Shown one piece after another: positions 24,865-32,861 of a stretch of 64,000 nt of DNA. The position numbers were made by a program, and so were the translations under genes. The DNA lies in the NCBI GenBank assembly GCA_014378525.1, contig JACMNL010000004.1:51361-115360 (forward strand). The letters are read 5' to 3'. The notes beneath the pieces are model-generated. The model did no database searches. It had not been told where the DNA came from and saw only the letters and a program-made list of their open reading frames with translations. Positions within the stretch are counted from its first letter, which is position 1, and each line of letters opens with the position of its first letter. Source of the stretch: Bacteriovorax sp. GTDB taxonomy: Bacteria; Bdellovibrionota; Bacteriovoracia; Bacteriovoracales; Bacteriovoracaceae.

Positions 24865-25611
24865 ATGCGTTTAAAAATTCTTTCTTACAACATTCACAAA
24901 GGTTTTGACTGGAACAATAAAAACTACTGCCTGCAGGAGATGAAAGATCTTATCAATGCATCAGAAGCAGAAATTGTTTTTCTTCAGGAAGTCGTGGGGA
25001 AAAATGACAAGCATAAAGAAAAAGGAATGATCGATTCGCAATTTGAATTTTTCGCTGATGAATTGTGGCCGCACTTCTCGTATGCACAAAATGCTCTTTA
25101 CGATCACGGCCATCATGGCAATCTTATTCTAAGCAAATATCCTATCGAGTTTTTTGAGAACTATGATCTTTCGACAAATCCTTGGGAAAAACGTGGAATG
25201 CTGGTCTGTAAAATTAAAATCCCTAAAAGTGAAGATCATCCAAAAGATATTGGTTTCTATGCGGTCTGCCTGCACCTGAATCTTTTTCACGCCGGAAGAA
25301 AAATACAGTATGGAAAAATTCAGGAGTATATTTCTAAAAAAAGCAAAGAAGATAATCTTCCATTTATAGTTGCGGGTGACTTCAACGACTGGAACCAGAA
25401 ATCATTTCAGGTTTTCGAAGAGATTATGGGAATGCATGAAGTTCATAAATTTTCCAATGGAAGTTTTGCGCGTACTTTTCCTTCAAAAGTTCCCATTTTA
25501 TGCCTCGATCGGATTTATGTAAAAAATATGGAAATCATCAAATCAAATGTCGTCTTTTACGATCAGCATCTCTCTGATCACCTGCCGATTTTTTGTGAGG
25601 TGAATATTTAA
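24865..25611 (+). CDS. Endonuclease/exonuclease/phosphatase family protein (YbhP-like)
   Basis: This 248-residue EEP-fold enzyme shows the family motifs YNIHKG, FLQEVVG, VAGDFNDW and SDHLPIF, with no signal peptide. Its neighbour is a ClsB-type cardiolipin synthase, the same order as ybhP-clsB in E. coli, so a phospholipid or membrane role is more likely than DNA repair. It is the first gene of a three-gene operon under a sigma-54 promoter. Its stop overlaps the next ATG. Confidence 0.85.
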   Translation: MRLKILSYNIHKGFDWNNKNYCLQEMKDLINASEAEIVFLQEVVGKNDKHKEKGMIDSQFEFFADELWPHFSYAQNALYDHGHHGNLILSKYPIEFFENYDLSTNPWEKRGMLVCKIKIPKSEDHPKDIGFYAVCLHLNLFHAGRKIQYGKIQEYISKKSKEDNLPFIVAGDFNDWNQKSFQVFEEIMGMHEVHKFSNGSFARTFPSKVPILCLDRIYVKNMEIIKSNVVFYDQHLSDHLPIFCEVNI

Positions 25612-26933
25612 TGAAACAACATTTATTTCCCGTCACAAATCACAACCATGTTGAGTTTTATAAAGACGGTGAAACTTATTATGAAAAATATTTAAGTGCC
25701 ATCAGAAGTGCTCGTGAAAGCATTCATCTTCAGACTTATATTTTTGAGCTGGACTCTTTCGGCAAGCGTGTGCAGACAGAGCTGATCTATGCGGCAAAAA
25801 GAGGCGTAAAAATTTATCTTCTGATCGATAGTATCGGTTCGAGAAACATGACTCCGGAAGCTGAGCAACGGTTTAAGGATTGCGGGATAATGTTCTGCCG
25901 CTTTAACGGCATCGGTTTAAAATGGCTTTACCGCTGGGGGCGCAGGCTTCACCATAAAATTCTATTGATCGATGAAAAAGAAGGATTTATCGGTGGTATT
26001 AATATTCTTTGTGCCTGCCAGCCGGAATCGAAAATTCCCCAGCTGGATTTCGCGGTCTACATCCACGGCCCATCAACTGTTGCTCTTGCTCACTATTGCA
26101 AAGTTATATTTAAAAAAGCGTGCAAAAAAAATCTGCCATTTGCAACCACAAAGGATTTTATTCATTCTGAACAGGGTTATGAAATCGGCATATCAGTCAA
26201 TGACTGGATCCATGGACGCTCAAAAATTACTAAACAGTATGCTTTAATGACGACTCAGGCCCAGCATCAGATTACTATCATCAATTCTTATTTTTTTCCG
26301 CGTAGAAAATTCATGAATCAGCTTACGGACGCTGCTGCACGTGGAGTGAAAGTCAGGCTGATACTTCCAAAGTATTCAGACTGGCCAAGTTATATTCTCG
26401 CTTCTGAGTATTTATATAATTATTTCCTGAAAAGAGGTGTTGAGATTTATCAATGGAAAAAATCAGTTTTGCATGGAAAACTTGCTACAGTTGATAATGA
26501 CTGGTCGACCATCGGTTCTTTCAATCTGAACTATACGAGTTACCAGCAGAACCTGGAAATGAATGTCGATATTTATTCGAAAGAATTTACTGAATATTTA
26601 AATAATGAGATTGAACAGATTGTTTATGAAGGATGTGAAAAAGTTGAACTCAGAGACTTCAATGAAAAATATCCATTCAAGGTAAGATGGTCAAGGCTGT
26701 TTTTTTACCTGGTATTATCTTTGATTGCTAATTTTTCCATCGGGCTATCTTTTCAGGAAGACCATAATAAAGAGCACCGCTTTTTTCATATCTTGAGAAT
26801 TGTCGGATCTATTTTCTTTTTTATTCTCGGAGTACTTGGATCTCTGCTTCCAATCATTCCAGGCTTCCCTTTCTTTATTATAAGTTTTTTATTAGTGTAT
26901 AAGCAGATCCTTCTTAATAAAAAAACGGCGTAA
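25611..26933 (+). CDS. Phospholipase D family cardiolipin synthase (ClsB-like) with membrane tail
   Basis: The 440-residue protein has two HKD motifs: HHKILLIDEKEGFIGGIN, then LHGKLATVDNDWSTIGSFN. These define PLD-type cardiolipin synthases, which condense phosphatidylglycerol or transfer phosphatidyl groups. Unlike E. coli ClsB, about 80 C-terminal residues form three predicted membrane helices, including FHILRIVGSIFFFILGVLGS and FPFFIISFLLVY. Start and stop overlap the neighbouring genes or lie close to them. It may be part of a stress-time change in membrane lipid. Confidence 0.85.
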   Translation: MKQHLFPVTNHNHVEFYKDGETYYEKYLSAIRSARESIHLQTYIFELDSFGKRVQTELIYAAKRGVKIYLLIDSIGSRNMTPEAEQRFKDCGIMFCRFNGIGLKWLYRWGRRLHHKILLIDEKEGFIGGINILCACQPESKIPQLDFAVYIHGPSTVALAHYCKVIFKKACKKNLPFATTKDFIHSEQGYEIGISVNDWIHGRSKITKQYALMTTQAQHQITIINSYFFPRRKFMNQLTDAAARGVKVRLILPKYSDWPSYILASEYLYNYFLKRGVEIYQWKKSVLHGKLATVDNDWSTIGSFNLNYTSYQQNLEMNVDIYSKEFTEYLNNEIEQIVYEGCEKVELRDFNEKYPFKVRWSRLFFYLVLSLIANFSIGLSFQEDHNKEHRFFHILRIVGSIFFFILGVLGSLLPIIPGFPFFIISFLLVYKQILLNKKTA

Positions 26934-26937
26934 AGAT

Positions 26938-27438
26938 ATGAATAAGAGAAAAATTTTTAATACTTTATTTTTTGCCATTGCGGTATACGCACTTTATCTT
27001 CGAATGCCTTCTATCGTTACTCATTTTAAGTATCAGGATCAAAAGGCCTCTGACTTCTCCGTTAAAATGGTTAATGGAGAGGAATTTAAACTAAGCTCAC
27101 AGTCAAAAAAAATAATCGTAGTTTTTTGGGCAACATGGTGCGGCCCTTGCGAAGTGGAATTGAAACGTATCAATACGATGATTCTCGATAAAAAAATTTT
27201 TCCTAATGATGTCCTGGCCATTTCAAGTCAGGAAGATGAAAAATTAATCCGCGAAACTATAAAGAAAGAAAATTATTTTTTTAATGTTGGTATCGACGCT
27301 GATGGCTCTGTCGCAAAATTGTTTCAGGTTTCTGGAACACCTACAGTCATTTTCATTGACGAAAATCTCATCATCAACTGGATGACGGAAGGAATCAGCC
27401 CTACACTGCAATATAGAATCTCCTCTTTTCTAAAATAA
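26938..27438 (+). CDS. TlpA/ResA-like membrane-anchored thioredoxin
   Basis: The 166-residue protein has an N-terminal anchor (TLFFAIAVYALYL), then a thioredoxin fold with WATWCGPCEVEL carrying the CGPC active site and the cis-Pro block VSGTPTVIFID. It would reduce or exchange disulfides in the periplasm. It follows the ClsB-like gene by four bases, so it shares the sigma-54 operon. A partner protein is not evident. Confidence 0.88.
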   Translation: MNKRKIFNTLFFAIAVYALYLRMPSIVTHFKYQDQKASDFSVKMVNGEEFKLSSQSKKIIVVFWATWCGPCEVELKRINTMILDKKIFPNDVLAISSQEDEKLIRETIKKENYFFNVGIDADGSVAKLFQVSGTPTVIFIDENLIINWMTEGISPTLQYRISSFLK

Positions 27439-27464
27439 GAATTAAATGTTGTTATAAGGATCAT

Positions 27465-27492
27465 TGCCTCAGCATTTGACTAAACTGCCTCA
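27465..27492 (+). promoter_or_regulatory. Putative enhancer-protein binding pair (TGCCTCA x2)
   Basis: Two perfect TGCCTCA heptamers at 27465 and 27486, direct, 21 bp apart, with TTGAC between. They are 50-75 bp upstream of the sigma-54 site at 27541. The same layout occurs at 30408. Confidence 0.65.
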
Positions 27493-27540
27493 TCATTCAA
27501 AAAAATTGGTGGTAATACCTTCAAATGTGTATGCATTTTT

Positions 27541-27556
27541 TGGCATCGATCGTGCT
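27541..27556 (+). promoter_or_regulatory. Sigma-54 promoter
   Basis: TGGCATCGATCGTGCT lies 35 bases before ATG 27591. Confidence 0.85.
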
Positions 27557-27590
27557 TTTATATAATTAGAAACAATCCAAGGAGGATTAT

Positions 27591-27788
27591 ATGGAAAACA
27601 ACAGAACAGATAAAAATTTTTCAGGGCAACCAAAGAAAGCAGATATGCCTTCTAAAACAGCTTCAACTACAACAAGACCAGAAATCGATCTACCACTTAA
27701 AGGTGGCAGAGCAGATTCTGACCTAGCTTCTAAAAATGCTCCGAAGAGGGATGACAAAATCGGATCTGACAAAAAATCAGTTCGTTAG
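27591..27788 (+). CDS. Small disordered hydrophilic protein
   Basis: The 65-residue protein is Lys/Asp/Ser/Pro-rich (MENNRTDKNFSGQPKKADM at the start) without hydrophobic core. It resembles the product of 17159 in composition, in the strong AAGGAGG site and in its sigma-54 promoter with enhancer pair. A role as a stress-induced hydrophilin-like protein is a guess. Confidence 0.75.
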   Translation: MENNRTDKNFSGQPKKADMPSKTASTTTRPEIDLPLKGGRADSDLASKNAPKRDDKIGSDKKSVR

Positions 27789-27815
27789 TTATCTTTCCTA
27801 AATGCATTTTAGGCG

Positions 27816-27869
27816 TCGGCAGACTTTGAGGAGTTTTAGTAGTACTTCTCTAAGTCTGCCGATTTATTT
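27816..27869 (+). terminator. Long hairpin terminator
   Basis: TCGGCAGACTT (27816-27826) pairs perfectly with AAGTCTGCCGA (27852-27862), with an inner GAG/CTC pairing, followed by TTTATTTATA. Confidence 0.8.
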
Positions 27870-27976
27870 ATATACCTTCTTAAATTGGCAATTCCTTTGT
27901 CTATTTTCTGGACACCTTCCATGCAATTCTTTCAACTAAGCTAATGACCCCCCTTTAAGGTGTAAACTGTCTTTCA

Positions 27977-28624
27977 ATGAAAACTTTTTACACTAAGTGC
28001 ATGCTGGTACTGGCCGTCCTTGCTCTAATTCAAGGCTGTGCGACTCCTCCACCTGCCAAAATCGCCAAGCATAAAATCCATCACGAAAAATTCGGGAACT
28101 TCGATAAGGTCTATATACCCAACGAGGCTCCGCTAATCGCTCAGATGATTTCCATCGTTCAACCGGAGCTGGAAACAAACTCACGTAACAGATTTGCCAA
28201 CGATATATTCCACGCCATTAAAAAGTATAAAGTAGAGCCGCAAATTGTAGTGGCATTGATCGATACAGAAAGTAATTTTATGTACAACAAAATCTCTACG
28301 ACTGGAGATGTTTCTCTGGCGCAGTTAAATGTTGAAGTATGGAATGCAGAGTTTACCCGTATGAAACTTCCAGTGATAAAAAAAGAATTGTTAGTATGTG
28401 AAGACCAGTCGTATGCGATGGAGAAGATGGCCCAGATTCTGAGCATCCTTAAAACACGTTATTCGAAGAGAGATAGAAGATGGTATGCGAGATATCATTC
28501 GAATACCTCTAAGTATAAAACGGATTACCTGCGCAAAATAGAAATCAGAATGAAGATGCTTGCCAAGGCAACTCTAGTTGTTCCAAGCAAATCACTTGCT
28601 CTATCAAGTCAAATTTCCCCATAG
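27977..28624 (+). CDS. Lipoprotein with transglycosylase (SLT-like) domain
   Basis: The 215-residue protein is a lipoprotein (lipobox LIQGC, Cys at about residue 22). Its central domain resembles soluble lytic transglycosylases: VALIDTESNF includes the catalytic Glu, and STTGDVSLAQLNVEVWN replaces the usual GAxGLMQ block. The lysozyme fold cleaves peptidoglycan. The degenerate GLMQ motif suggests a divergent or non-processive enzyme. No nearby sigma-54 site is convincing (TGGCAATTCCTTTGTC at 27893 is a weak GT variant). Confidence 0.75.
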   Translation: MKTFYTKCMLVLAVLALIQGCATPPPAKIAKHKIHHEKFGNFDKVYIPNEAPLIAQMISIVQPELETNSRNRFANDIFHAIKKYKVEPQIVVALIDTESNFMYNKISTTGDVSLAQLNVEVWNAEFTRMKLPVIKKELLVCEDQSYAMEKMAQILSILKTRYSKRDRRWYARYHSNTSKYKTDYLRKIEIRMKMLAKATLVVPSKSLALSSQISP

Positions 28625-28684
28625 ATTAACTTATGATTAATTCTTACTTTATTAATTTACAATGGATTACCTATTAATCCATTT

Positions 28685-28700
28685 CGGCATGGTATTTGTA
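28685..28700 (+). promoter_or_regulatory. Sigma-54 promoter, GT variant
   Basis: CGGCATGGTATTTGTA keeps spacing with GT instead of GC. It lies 26 bases before ATG 28726, and the paralogous gene at 30524 has a canonical site. Confidence 0.5.
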
Positions 28701-28725
28701 CAGTCCTTCTGCAACAGGAGGAATT

Positions 28726-29331
28726 ATGAGTCATAATTCAAGCTCTCATCAGGACATTCCTTTAAGCGAAAAAGTAAAATCTCTTCCTGGATTTTTCGGT
28801 ATTCACTTAGAAGAGCAGGCCCCATATGACGTATTAAAAACTGAAGCTGGCATCGAAGTTAGATGTTACAGACCTCAGACTCAAGCTCGCATAACAGTTT
28901 CCGGAGAATTTAAAGAAGCACAAAAAGAGGCCTTCAATTCACTAGCTTCATATATTTTCGGCGAAAATACAAAGAATGAGAAACTTCTGATGACGACACC
29001 TGTTTTACTGGAAGAAAAAAATAAAACAAAAGAGTGGACGATGACATTTATTCTTCCACCTGAATTTTCCCTGGCGAATGCTCCAAGGCCTGACAATAAA
29101 AATATCAGCCTTCATGAGCGCCCTGTTCAACTTGTCGCGAGTATCAGTTACCCTGGTCTCAATAATCCGGAAAAAATAGCTGAGTTTAGTGAAGTTCTTA
29201 AGAAGTGGCTTAAAAAACGTCCGTGGTACACTCCAGTTAGCGAATTTCAAACGGCACAATTTGACGGACCGTTAACAATTCCTTTTTTCAGAAAAAATGA
29301 AATTCATATTGAAGTAAAACACATTCATTAA
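28726..29331 (+). CDS. SOUL family heme-binding protein
   Basis: This 201-residue protein shows SOUL motifs: GIEVRCYRPQTQARITVSG, then AFNSLASYIFG and KLLMTTPVL. SOUL proteins bind heme or tetrapyrroles. There is no signal peptide, so it is cytosolic. The ATG at 28726 (GGAGG before it) is chosen over the TTG frame at 28696, which lies in the promoter. It is a paralogue of the protein encoded at 30524, with the same opening SEKVKSLPGFFGIHLEE. Confidence 0.85.
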   Translation: MSHNSSSHQDIPLSEKVKSLPGFFGIHLEEQAPYDVLKTEAGIEVRCYRPQTQARITVSGEFKEAQKEAFNSLASYIFGENTKNEKLLMTTPVLLEEKNKTKEWTMTFILPPEFSLANAPRPDNKNISLHERPVQLVASISYPGLNNPEKIAEFSEVLKKWLKKRPWYTPVSEFQTAQFDGPLTIPFFRKNEIHIEVKHIH

Positions 29332-29334
29332 GAG

Positions 29335-29853
29335 CTATGATTGTTTGATGAGCTGGATATCCATTTCAAACTGGATATCATCACCTATTAATACCTCTCC
29401 TGCTTCCAGAATCGATCCCAGTTCAAGTTTAAATTTTTCGCGATTGATAAACGTACTAGCAGTAATTCCAATTTTAGTTTTTTCAGTATTATCTGGTTTC
29501 TCAACTTTCAAGAGTGCTTTTTTCGTAATATTTTTTACTGTTAAATCACCCGTGACTTCAAGTAAGCCCTGCCCGTTGTCTTTAAATTCCTGTGAAATAA
29601 ATTTTATCGTTGGAAATTTTTTGATGTTGAAAAAATCTTCACTTTTAAAATAATTGTCGCGCGTACTGTCGCCGGTGTCGATGGTTTTAACATCGATATA
29701 AGCTTCAATATGACTTTTTTCGAGATGATCGCTGTCGAAGGTAAAGCTACCCGAGAGACAGCTGAATTCGCCTTTTATATCGGGAATGAGAGAATTTTTT
29801 AACAGGAAATGAGCGCTGCTCTGGTCAGGGTTTGCTTTATACTCACTGATCAT
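29335..29853 (-). CDS. YceI-like lipocalin-fold protein
   Basis: The 172-residue protein (starting MISEYKANPDQSSAHFLLKN) has the YceI beta-barrel pattern: FSCLSGSFTFD, then ARG-type block DSTRDNYFKSEDFFNIKKFP, with ITASTFINREKF. The family binds isoprenoid quinone-like lipids and is often stress-induced. This copy has no signal peptide, unlike E. coli YceI. ATG 29853 follows AAAGGAG; a sigma-54 site is 39 bases further up. Confidence 0.85.
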   Translation of the reverse strand: MISEYKANPDQSSAHFLLKNSLIPDIKGEFSCLSGSFTFDSDHLEKSHIEAYIDVKTIDTGDSTRDNYFKSEDFFNIKKFPTIKFISQEFKDNGQGLLEVTGDLTVKNITKKALLKVEKPDNTEKTKIGITASTFINREKFKLELGSILEAGEVLIGDDIQFEMDIQLIKQS

Positions 29854-29891
29854 CCTCTTCTCCTTTGAAAAGTTTAGGTCAATCAATAAAT

Positions 29892-29907
29892 TGCAATTAA
29901 AGTACCA
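29892..29907 (-). promoter_or_regulatory. Sigma-54 promoter (minus strand)
   Basis: Reverse complement TGGTACTTTAATTGCA, 39 bases before the YceI start. Confidence 0.75.
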
Positions 29908-29923
29908 GAGCACAAGCTATCGA

Positions 29924-30313
29924 TTAGCGGTTGCCGTTGAAGTCACCTTTAGGTTTATTTGCCCCGCCGTTGTTTTGTGGGCCGGCTATTTTCATTGTCT
30001 CACCATACTCTCTGCGGAACATTTTTTTTATGGATGTATCACTTTGAGCTGTCAGTCTGAATTTATCTAAAATTTGCAACTGATCAGCACAACGGACACA
30101 AATCCATTCCGCTTCAGTTGTTGGATTTCTGTGTTTATATTGTTCAACATCCGGACGAACCTGATTGCACTCTTCACAAAAATTTCTCTGAGACTGGTGA
30201 GAAATTTCATCGGTCATTTTTTTCTTTTTTATCTGCTCACGTTCGTTTTCTTTTTTCGGCGCTTCAGTTGGTTTGATCCCTGCTTTAAGAAATGCGTCTT
30301 TTAAACTTGCCAT
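29924..30313 (-). CDS. Zinc-ribbon protein of unknown function
   Basis: The 129-residue protein begins MASLKDAFLKAGIKPTEAPK, resembling the N-terminus of DUF2058 (YaiL) proteins, then a charged linker. It has two CxxC pairs (FCEECNQ and CVRCADQ) that form a zinc ribbon at about residues 45-85, and an Asn/Gly tail. It may bind nucleic acid. ATG 30313 has TGGAG at suitable spacing. Confidence 0.6.
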   Translation of the reverse strand: MASLKDAFLKAGIKPTEAPKKENEREQIKKKKMTDEISHQSQRNFCEECNQVRPDVEQYKHRNPTTEAEWICVRCADQLQILDKFRLTAQSDTSIKKMFRREYGETMKIAGPQNNGGANKPKGDFNGNR

Positions 30314-30407
30314 ATGCTCCACCACAAAATTTTTTTTGATGGCCTATCATAACTTTTTCATTGGGAATTCACAAGAGAGTAGTATCAAGAGTGCGTTAAA
30401 TTATTTT

Positions 30408-30436
30408 TGCCTCACATAGTTGACAAAAATGCCTCA
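30408..30436 (+). promoter_or_regulatory. Putative enhancer-protein binding pair (TGCCTCA x2)
   Basis: Perfect TGCCTCA at 30408 and 30430 (22 bp), with TTGAC between as at 27465. They are 40-65 bp upstream of the sigma-54 site at 30474. Confidence 0.65.
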
Positions 30437-30473
30437 TCTCCAATGAATAACACCTAAAAAATGCCCTCTGCGT

Positions 30474-30489
30474 TGGCATGAGTTATGCT
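30474..30489 (+). promoter_or_regulatory. Sigma-54 promoter
   Basis: TGGCATGAGTTATGCT lies 35 bases before ATG 30524. The upstream ATG at 30485 overlaps it and is excluded as a start. Confidence 0.85.
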
Positions 30490-30523
30490 TCATTTTTCTA
30501 TTGGTATTCTCAATGGAGGCAGC

Positions 30524-31165
30524 ATGGCCCATGATCAATCACAACTCTCCATCCCACTCAGCGAAAAATTAAAAGGCATACCAGGAATCTTTGGTATTCG
30601 TTTAGGAGAAGAACCGCTGTATGAGGTCATCCAGTCCATTGGAGATAAAGAAATCAGAAAATACCGTCCATTCATCACGGCTTCCATTTCTGTCAATGGC
30701 AGCTTCGAGGAGGCCAGAAAAGAAGCTTTCTTCTGTCTTGCCAATTATATTTTCGGAAAAAATAAAGATAAAATACAATTGAAAATGACTGCACCTGTTT
30801 TACAGGAAGAAACCAGCGACTACATTCCGATGACATCACCCGTTCTTCAGGAGCCGACTCAAAACGGATGGACAATGTCGTTTGTGCTTCCTCTGGAGTA
30901 TACACTCGCCTCTGCACCGACTCCGAAAGATAAAAGAATTCATCTTTCAAAAAATCAGGAGCGATTCGTGGCCACTCTCCGTTATTCCGGGATCAATGAT
31001 CTGGATAAAATCAGAAAACACTCGGCCGAACTTATTCAATGGTTGAGTAAGAGTTTTATATACCGGCCAGTTGGTGAAATTCAATCCGCTCAATACGATG
31101 GGCCTGCAACTATTCCATTTCTACGAAAAAACGAAATTCATCTCGAAGTGACAAAAGCACACTAA
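30524..31165 (+). CDS. SOUL family heme-binding protein, paralogue
   Basis: The 213-residue protein is a second SOUL protein: EIRKYRPFITASISVNGSFE, then ACFCLANYIFG-type block and KMTAPVLQE, with the terminal PFLRKNEIHLEV shared with the copy at 28726. It heads an operon with cbpA, cbpM and a secreted protein, all under one sigma-54 promoter. Heme binding joined to a DnaJ-type co-chaperone is an unusual pairing. GGAGG precedes ATG 30524. Confidence 0.85.
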   Translation: MAHDQSQLSIPLSEKLKGIPGIFGIRLGEEPLYEVIQSIGDKEIRKYRPFITASISVNGSFEEARKEAFFCLANYIFGKNKDKIQLKMTAPVLQEETSDYIPMTSPVLQEPTQNGWTMSFVLPLEYTLASAPTPKDKRIHLSKNQERFVATLRYSGINDLDKIRKHSAELIQWLSKSFIYRPVGEIQSAQYDGPATIPFLRKNEIHLEVTKAH

Positions 31166-31183
31166 GCTAAGGACGAAAAAATT

Positions 31184-32116
31184 ATGACTGATCCGTATAA
31201 AATTCTTGGAGTCGCAAAAGCTGCAACACTCGAAGACATAAAAAAGGCCTATAGAAAGCTTGCTAAAAATCATCACCCGGATTTAAATCCCGGGAACAAG
31301 GAAGCTGAAAAAAAATTCAAGGAAATATCCCACGCTTTTGATTTGATCGGAACCAAAGAGGCCAAAGATAAATTTGACCGCGGTGAAACGGATGAACATC
31401 AACAGCATCAGTACGAAGAGTATAGAAAACGTCAGCAGGCCGGTCCCGGTGCGGGAGGATCACATCGTTATTCATCGAACTTTGGAAATGGGGCCGGGTA
31501 CGGTGAAGGTTTTGATGCTGAAGATTTATTCGCCAATCTTTTCGGCGGTGGCGGAAGACGTGGACGTGGTGGGTTCGATCATATGAATCTTCCCGGTGAA
31601 GATGAGCTTTATCAAATGGAAGTAGATTTTGCAGAAGCAGCACTCGGTGGTGAAAAAACCATTACTTTACCCAATGGGAAAAAGCTTTCCGTAAAAATAC
31701 CGGCGGGAATTGAAAGCGGAAAAAAATTAAAATTTAAAGGACTCGGCGGTGCTGGTACTGGTAGCGGGCACCCAGGGGATGCCTACATTCAGATCAATGT
31801 GAAACCAATGGCGGGATTTACCCGTGTTGAAAATGATATTCACTCGGAAGTTCCCATCAGTTTTTTTGAAGCGATTAATGGCGCTGAAATCCAGATACCG
31901 ACTCTCGATGGAAGTGTCATGATGAAAGTTCCGGCAGGTGTTTCAACCGGATCAAAACTTAGAATTAAAAATAAAGGTGCAGGTGCCGAAGGGCATCGCG
32001 GAAATCAGATCGTGACACTGAAAATTGTAATGCCAAAAGATTTACCGGAGGATTTAAAAGCCGCCGTAACAGCACTTGAAAAAGATTATGCCTATAACCC
32101 GAGAGCCCACCTATGA
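31184..32116 (+). CDS. cbpA: CbpA-like DnaJ-class co-chaperone
   Basis: This 310-residue protein has a J-domain with the HPD motif in KNHHPDLNPG (about residue 33), a Gly/Phe-rich linker (AGYGEGFDAEDLFANLFGG) and two C-terminal substrate-binding domains. The DnaJ zinc fingers are absent, which defines the CbpA class that stimulates DnaK and binds DNA in stationary-phase E. coli. It overlaps cbpM by four bases (ATGA). Confidence 0.92.
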   Translation: MTDPYKILGVAKAATLEDIKKAYRKLAKNHHPDLNPGNKEAEKKFKEISHAFDLIGTKEAKDKFDRGETDEHQQHQYEEYRKRQQAGPGAGGSHRYSSNFGNGAGYGEGFDAEDLFANLFGGGGRRGRGGFDHMNLPGEDELYQMEVDFAEAALGGEKTITLPNGKKLSVKIPAGIESGKKLKFKGLGGAGTGSGHPGDAYIQINVKPMAGFTRVENDIHSEVPISFFEAINGAEIQIPTLDGSVMMKVPAGVSTGSKLRIKNKGAGAEGHRGNQIVTLKIVMPKDLPEDLKAAVTALEKDYAYNPRAHL

Positions 32117-32382
32117 AATTACCACTGCGAAGAAAACTTGAAGAAGTCTCACTTATCTGCGGTGTCGCCGATGATGTGATTGTGCAATTTATACAGGAGG
32201 AATGGATTCACCCAATCGATTCAGAAACGGGAATGCTCGATGAAGAGGATGTCAGAAGAATTCTTCTCATCACTGATTTACGAGAAAAGTTTGGTGTGAA
32301 TGACGAATCTGTTCCGGTTATTTTACATTTAGTAGACCAGTTAAATTTTATTATCGATCGTGCTTCAGGAGAACAAGTATGA
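32113..32382 (+). CDS. cbpM: CbpM-like CbpA modulator
   Basis: The 89-residue protein has a MerR-like fold: KLEEVSLICGVADDVIVQFI, a WIHPIDS turn and EEDVRRILLITDL. In E. coli CbpM binds the J-domain of CbpA and inhibits it; adjacency to cbpA supports the same role here. It overlaps both neighbours by four bases, so translation is coupled. Confidence 0.88.
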   Translation: MKLPLRRKLEEVSLICGVADDVIVQFIQEEWIHPIDSETGMLDEEDVRRILLITDLREKFGVNDESVPVILHLVDQLNFIIDRASGEQV

Positions 32383-32756
32383 ATACATTGCTGGAAAAAT
32401 TAGCGCTGGCATTATTTTTACTCATGGGTCTGAGTGCTTATAGCACAACTCATGCTGCGAGGTCTGACATACTCAATGAAGAAGTGGTCGCAGTCGAATG
32501 CCCGATAAGCGGACATGTGAGTCTTCGCCTGAATGGCCCGCTTGAAAACGGCAGGCTTGATGGATACATCGACTCGCAGTTTGTTTTCTGGCCTGTTACC
32601 AATGGTACAGTGACGGGATTTATTAACGGCCATTATTTTAATCTAAAAATTGAACCCGAAAGAAATGAATACCTGTTAAGCGGATGGATCGGAACAAATT
32701 ATATCCGCTGGACCAGCTTTGGCGGACAGTTCAATGAATGGGTTTACTGTCACTAA
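32379..32756 (+). CDS. Secreted protein of unknown function
   Basis: The 125-residue protein has a signal peptide ending HAA and a mature part with repeated hydrophobic-Gly patterns (HVSLRLNGPLENGRLDGYID, YIRWTSFGGQFNEW) and two Cys. It could be a small beta-sandwich. It is the last gene of the SOUL-cbpA-cbpM operon, overlapping cbpM by four bases. Confidence 0.65.
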   Translation: MNTLLEKLALALFLLMGLSAYSTTHAARSDILNEEVVAVECPISGHVSLRLNGPLENGRLDGYIDSQFVFWPVTNGTVTGFINGHYFNLKIEPERNEYLLSGWIGTNYIRWTSFGGQFNEWVYCH

Positions 32757-32761
32757 TTTCA

Positions 32762-32777
32762 CGGCATAAAAATTGTA
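32762..32777 (+). promoter_or_regulatory. Possible sigma-54 promoter, GT variant
   Basis: CGGCATAAAAATTGTA has GG and correct spacing but GT at -12, as at 28685. The VOC gene starts 85 bases downstream. Confidence 0.4.
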
Positions 32778-32861
32778 ATACATAAGTGCATTAACATCAT
32801 AAGGAAAACTTGATTTTCCGTGTCAACAATATGAGTAATTAAATAAATTTGAGAGGTAGTT

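Noticed and set aside
27893..27908. A sigma-54 site before the transglycosylase lipoprotein (TGGCAATTCCTTTGTC)
   Set aside because: GT at -12 and poor flanks, 69 bases from the start; too weak to call.
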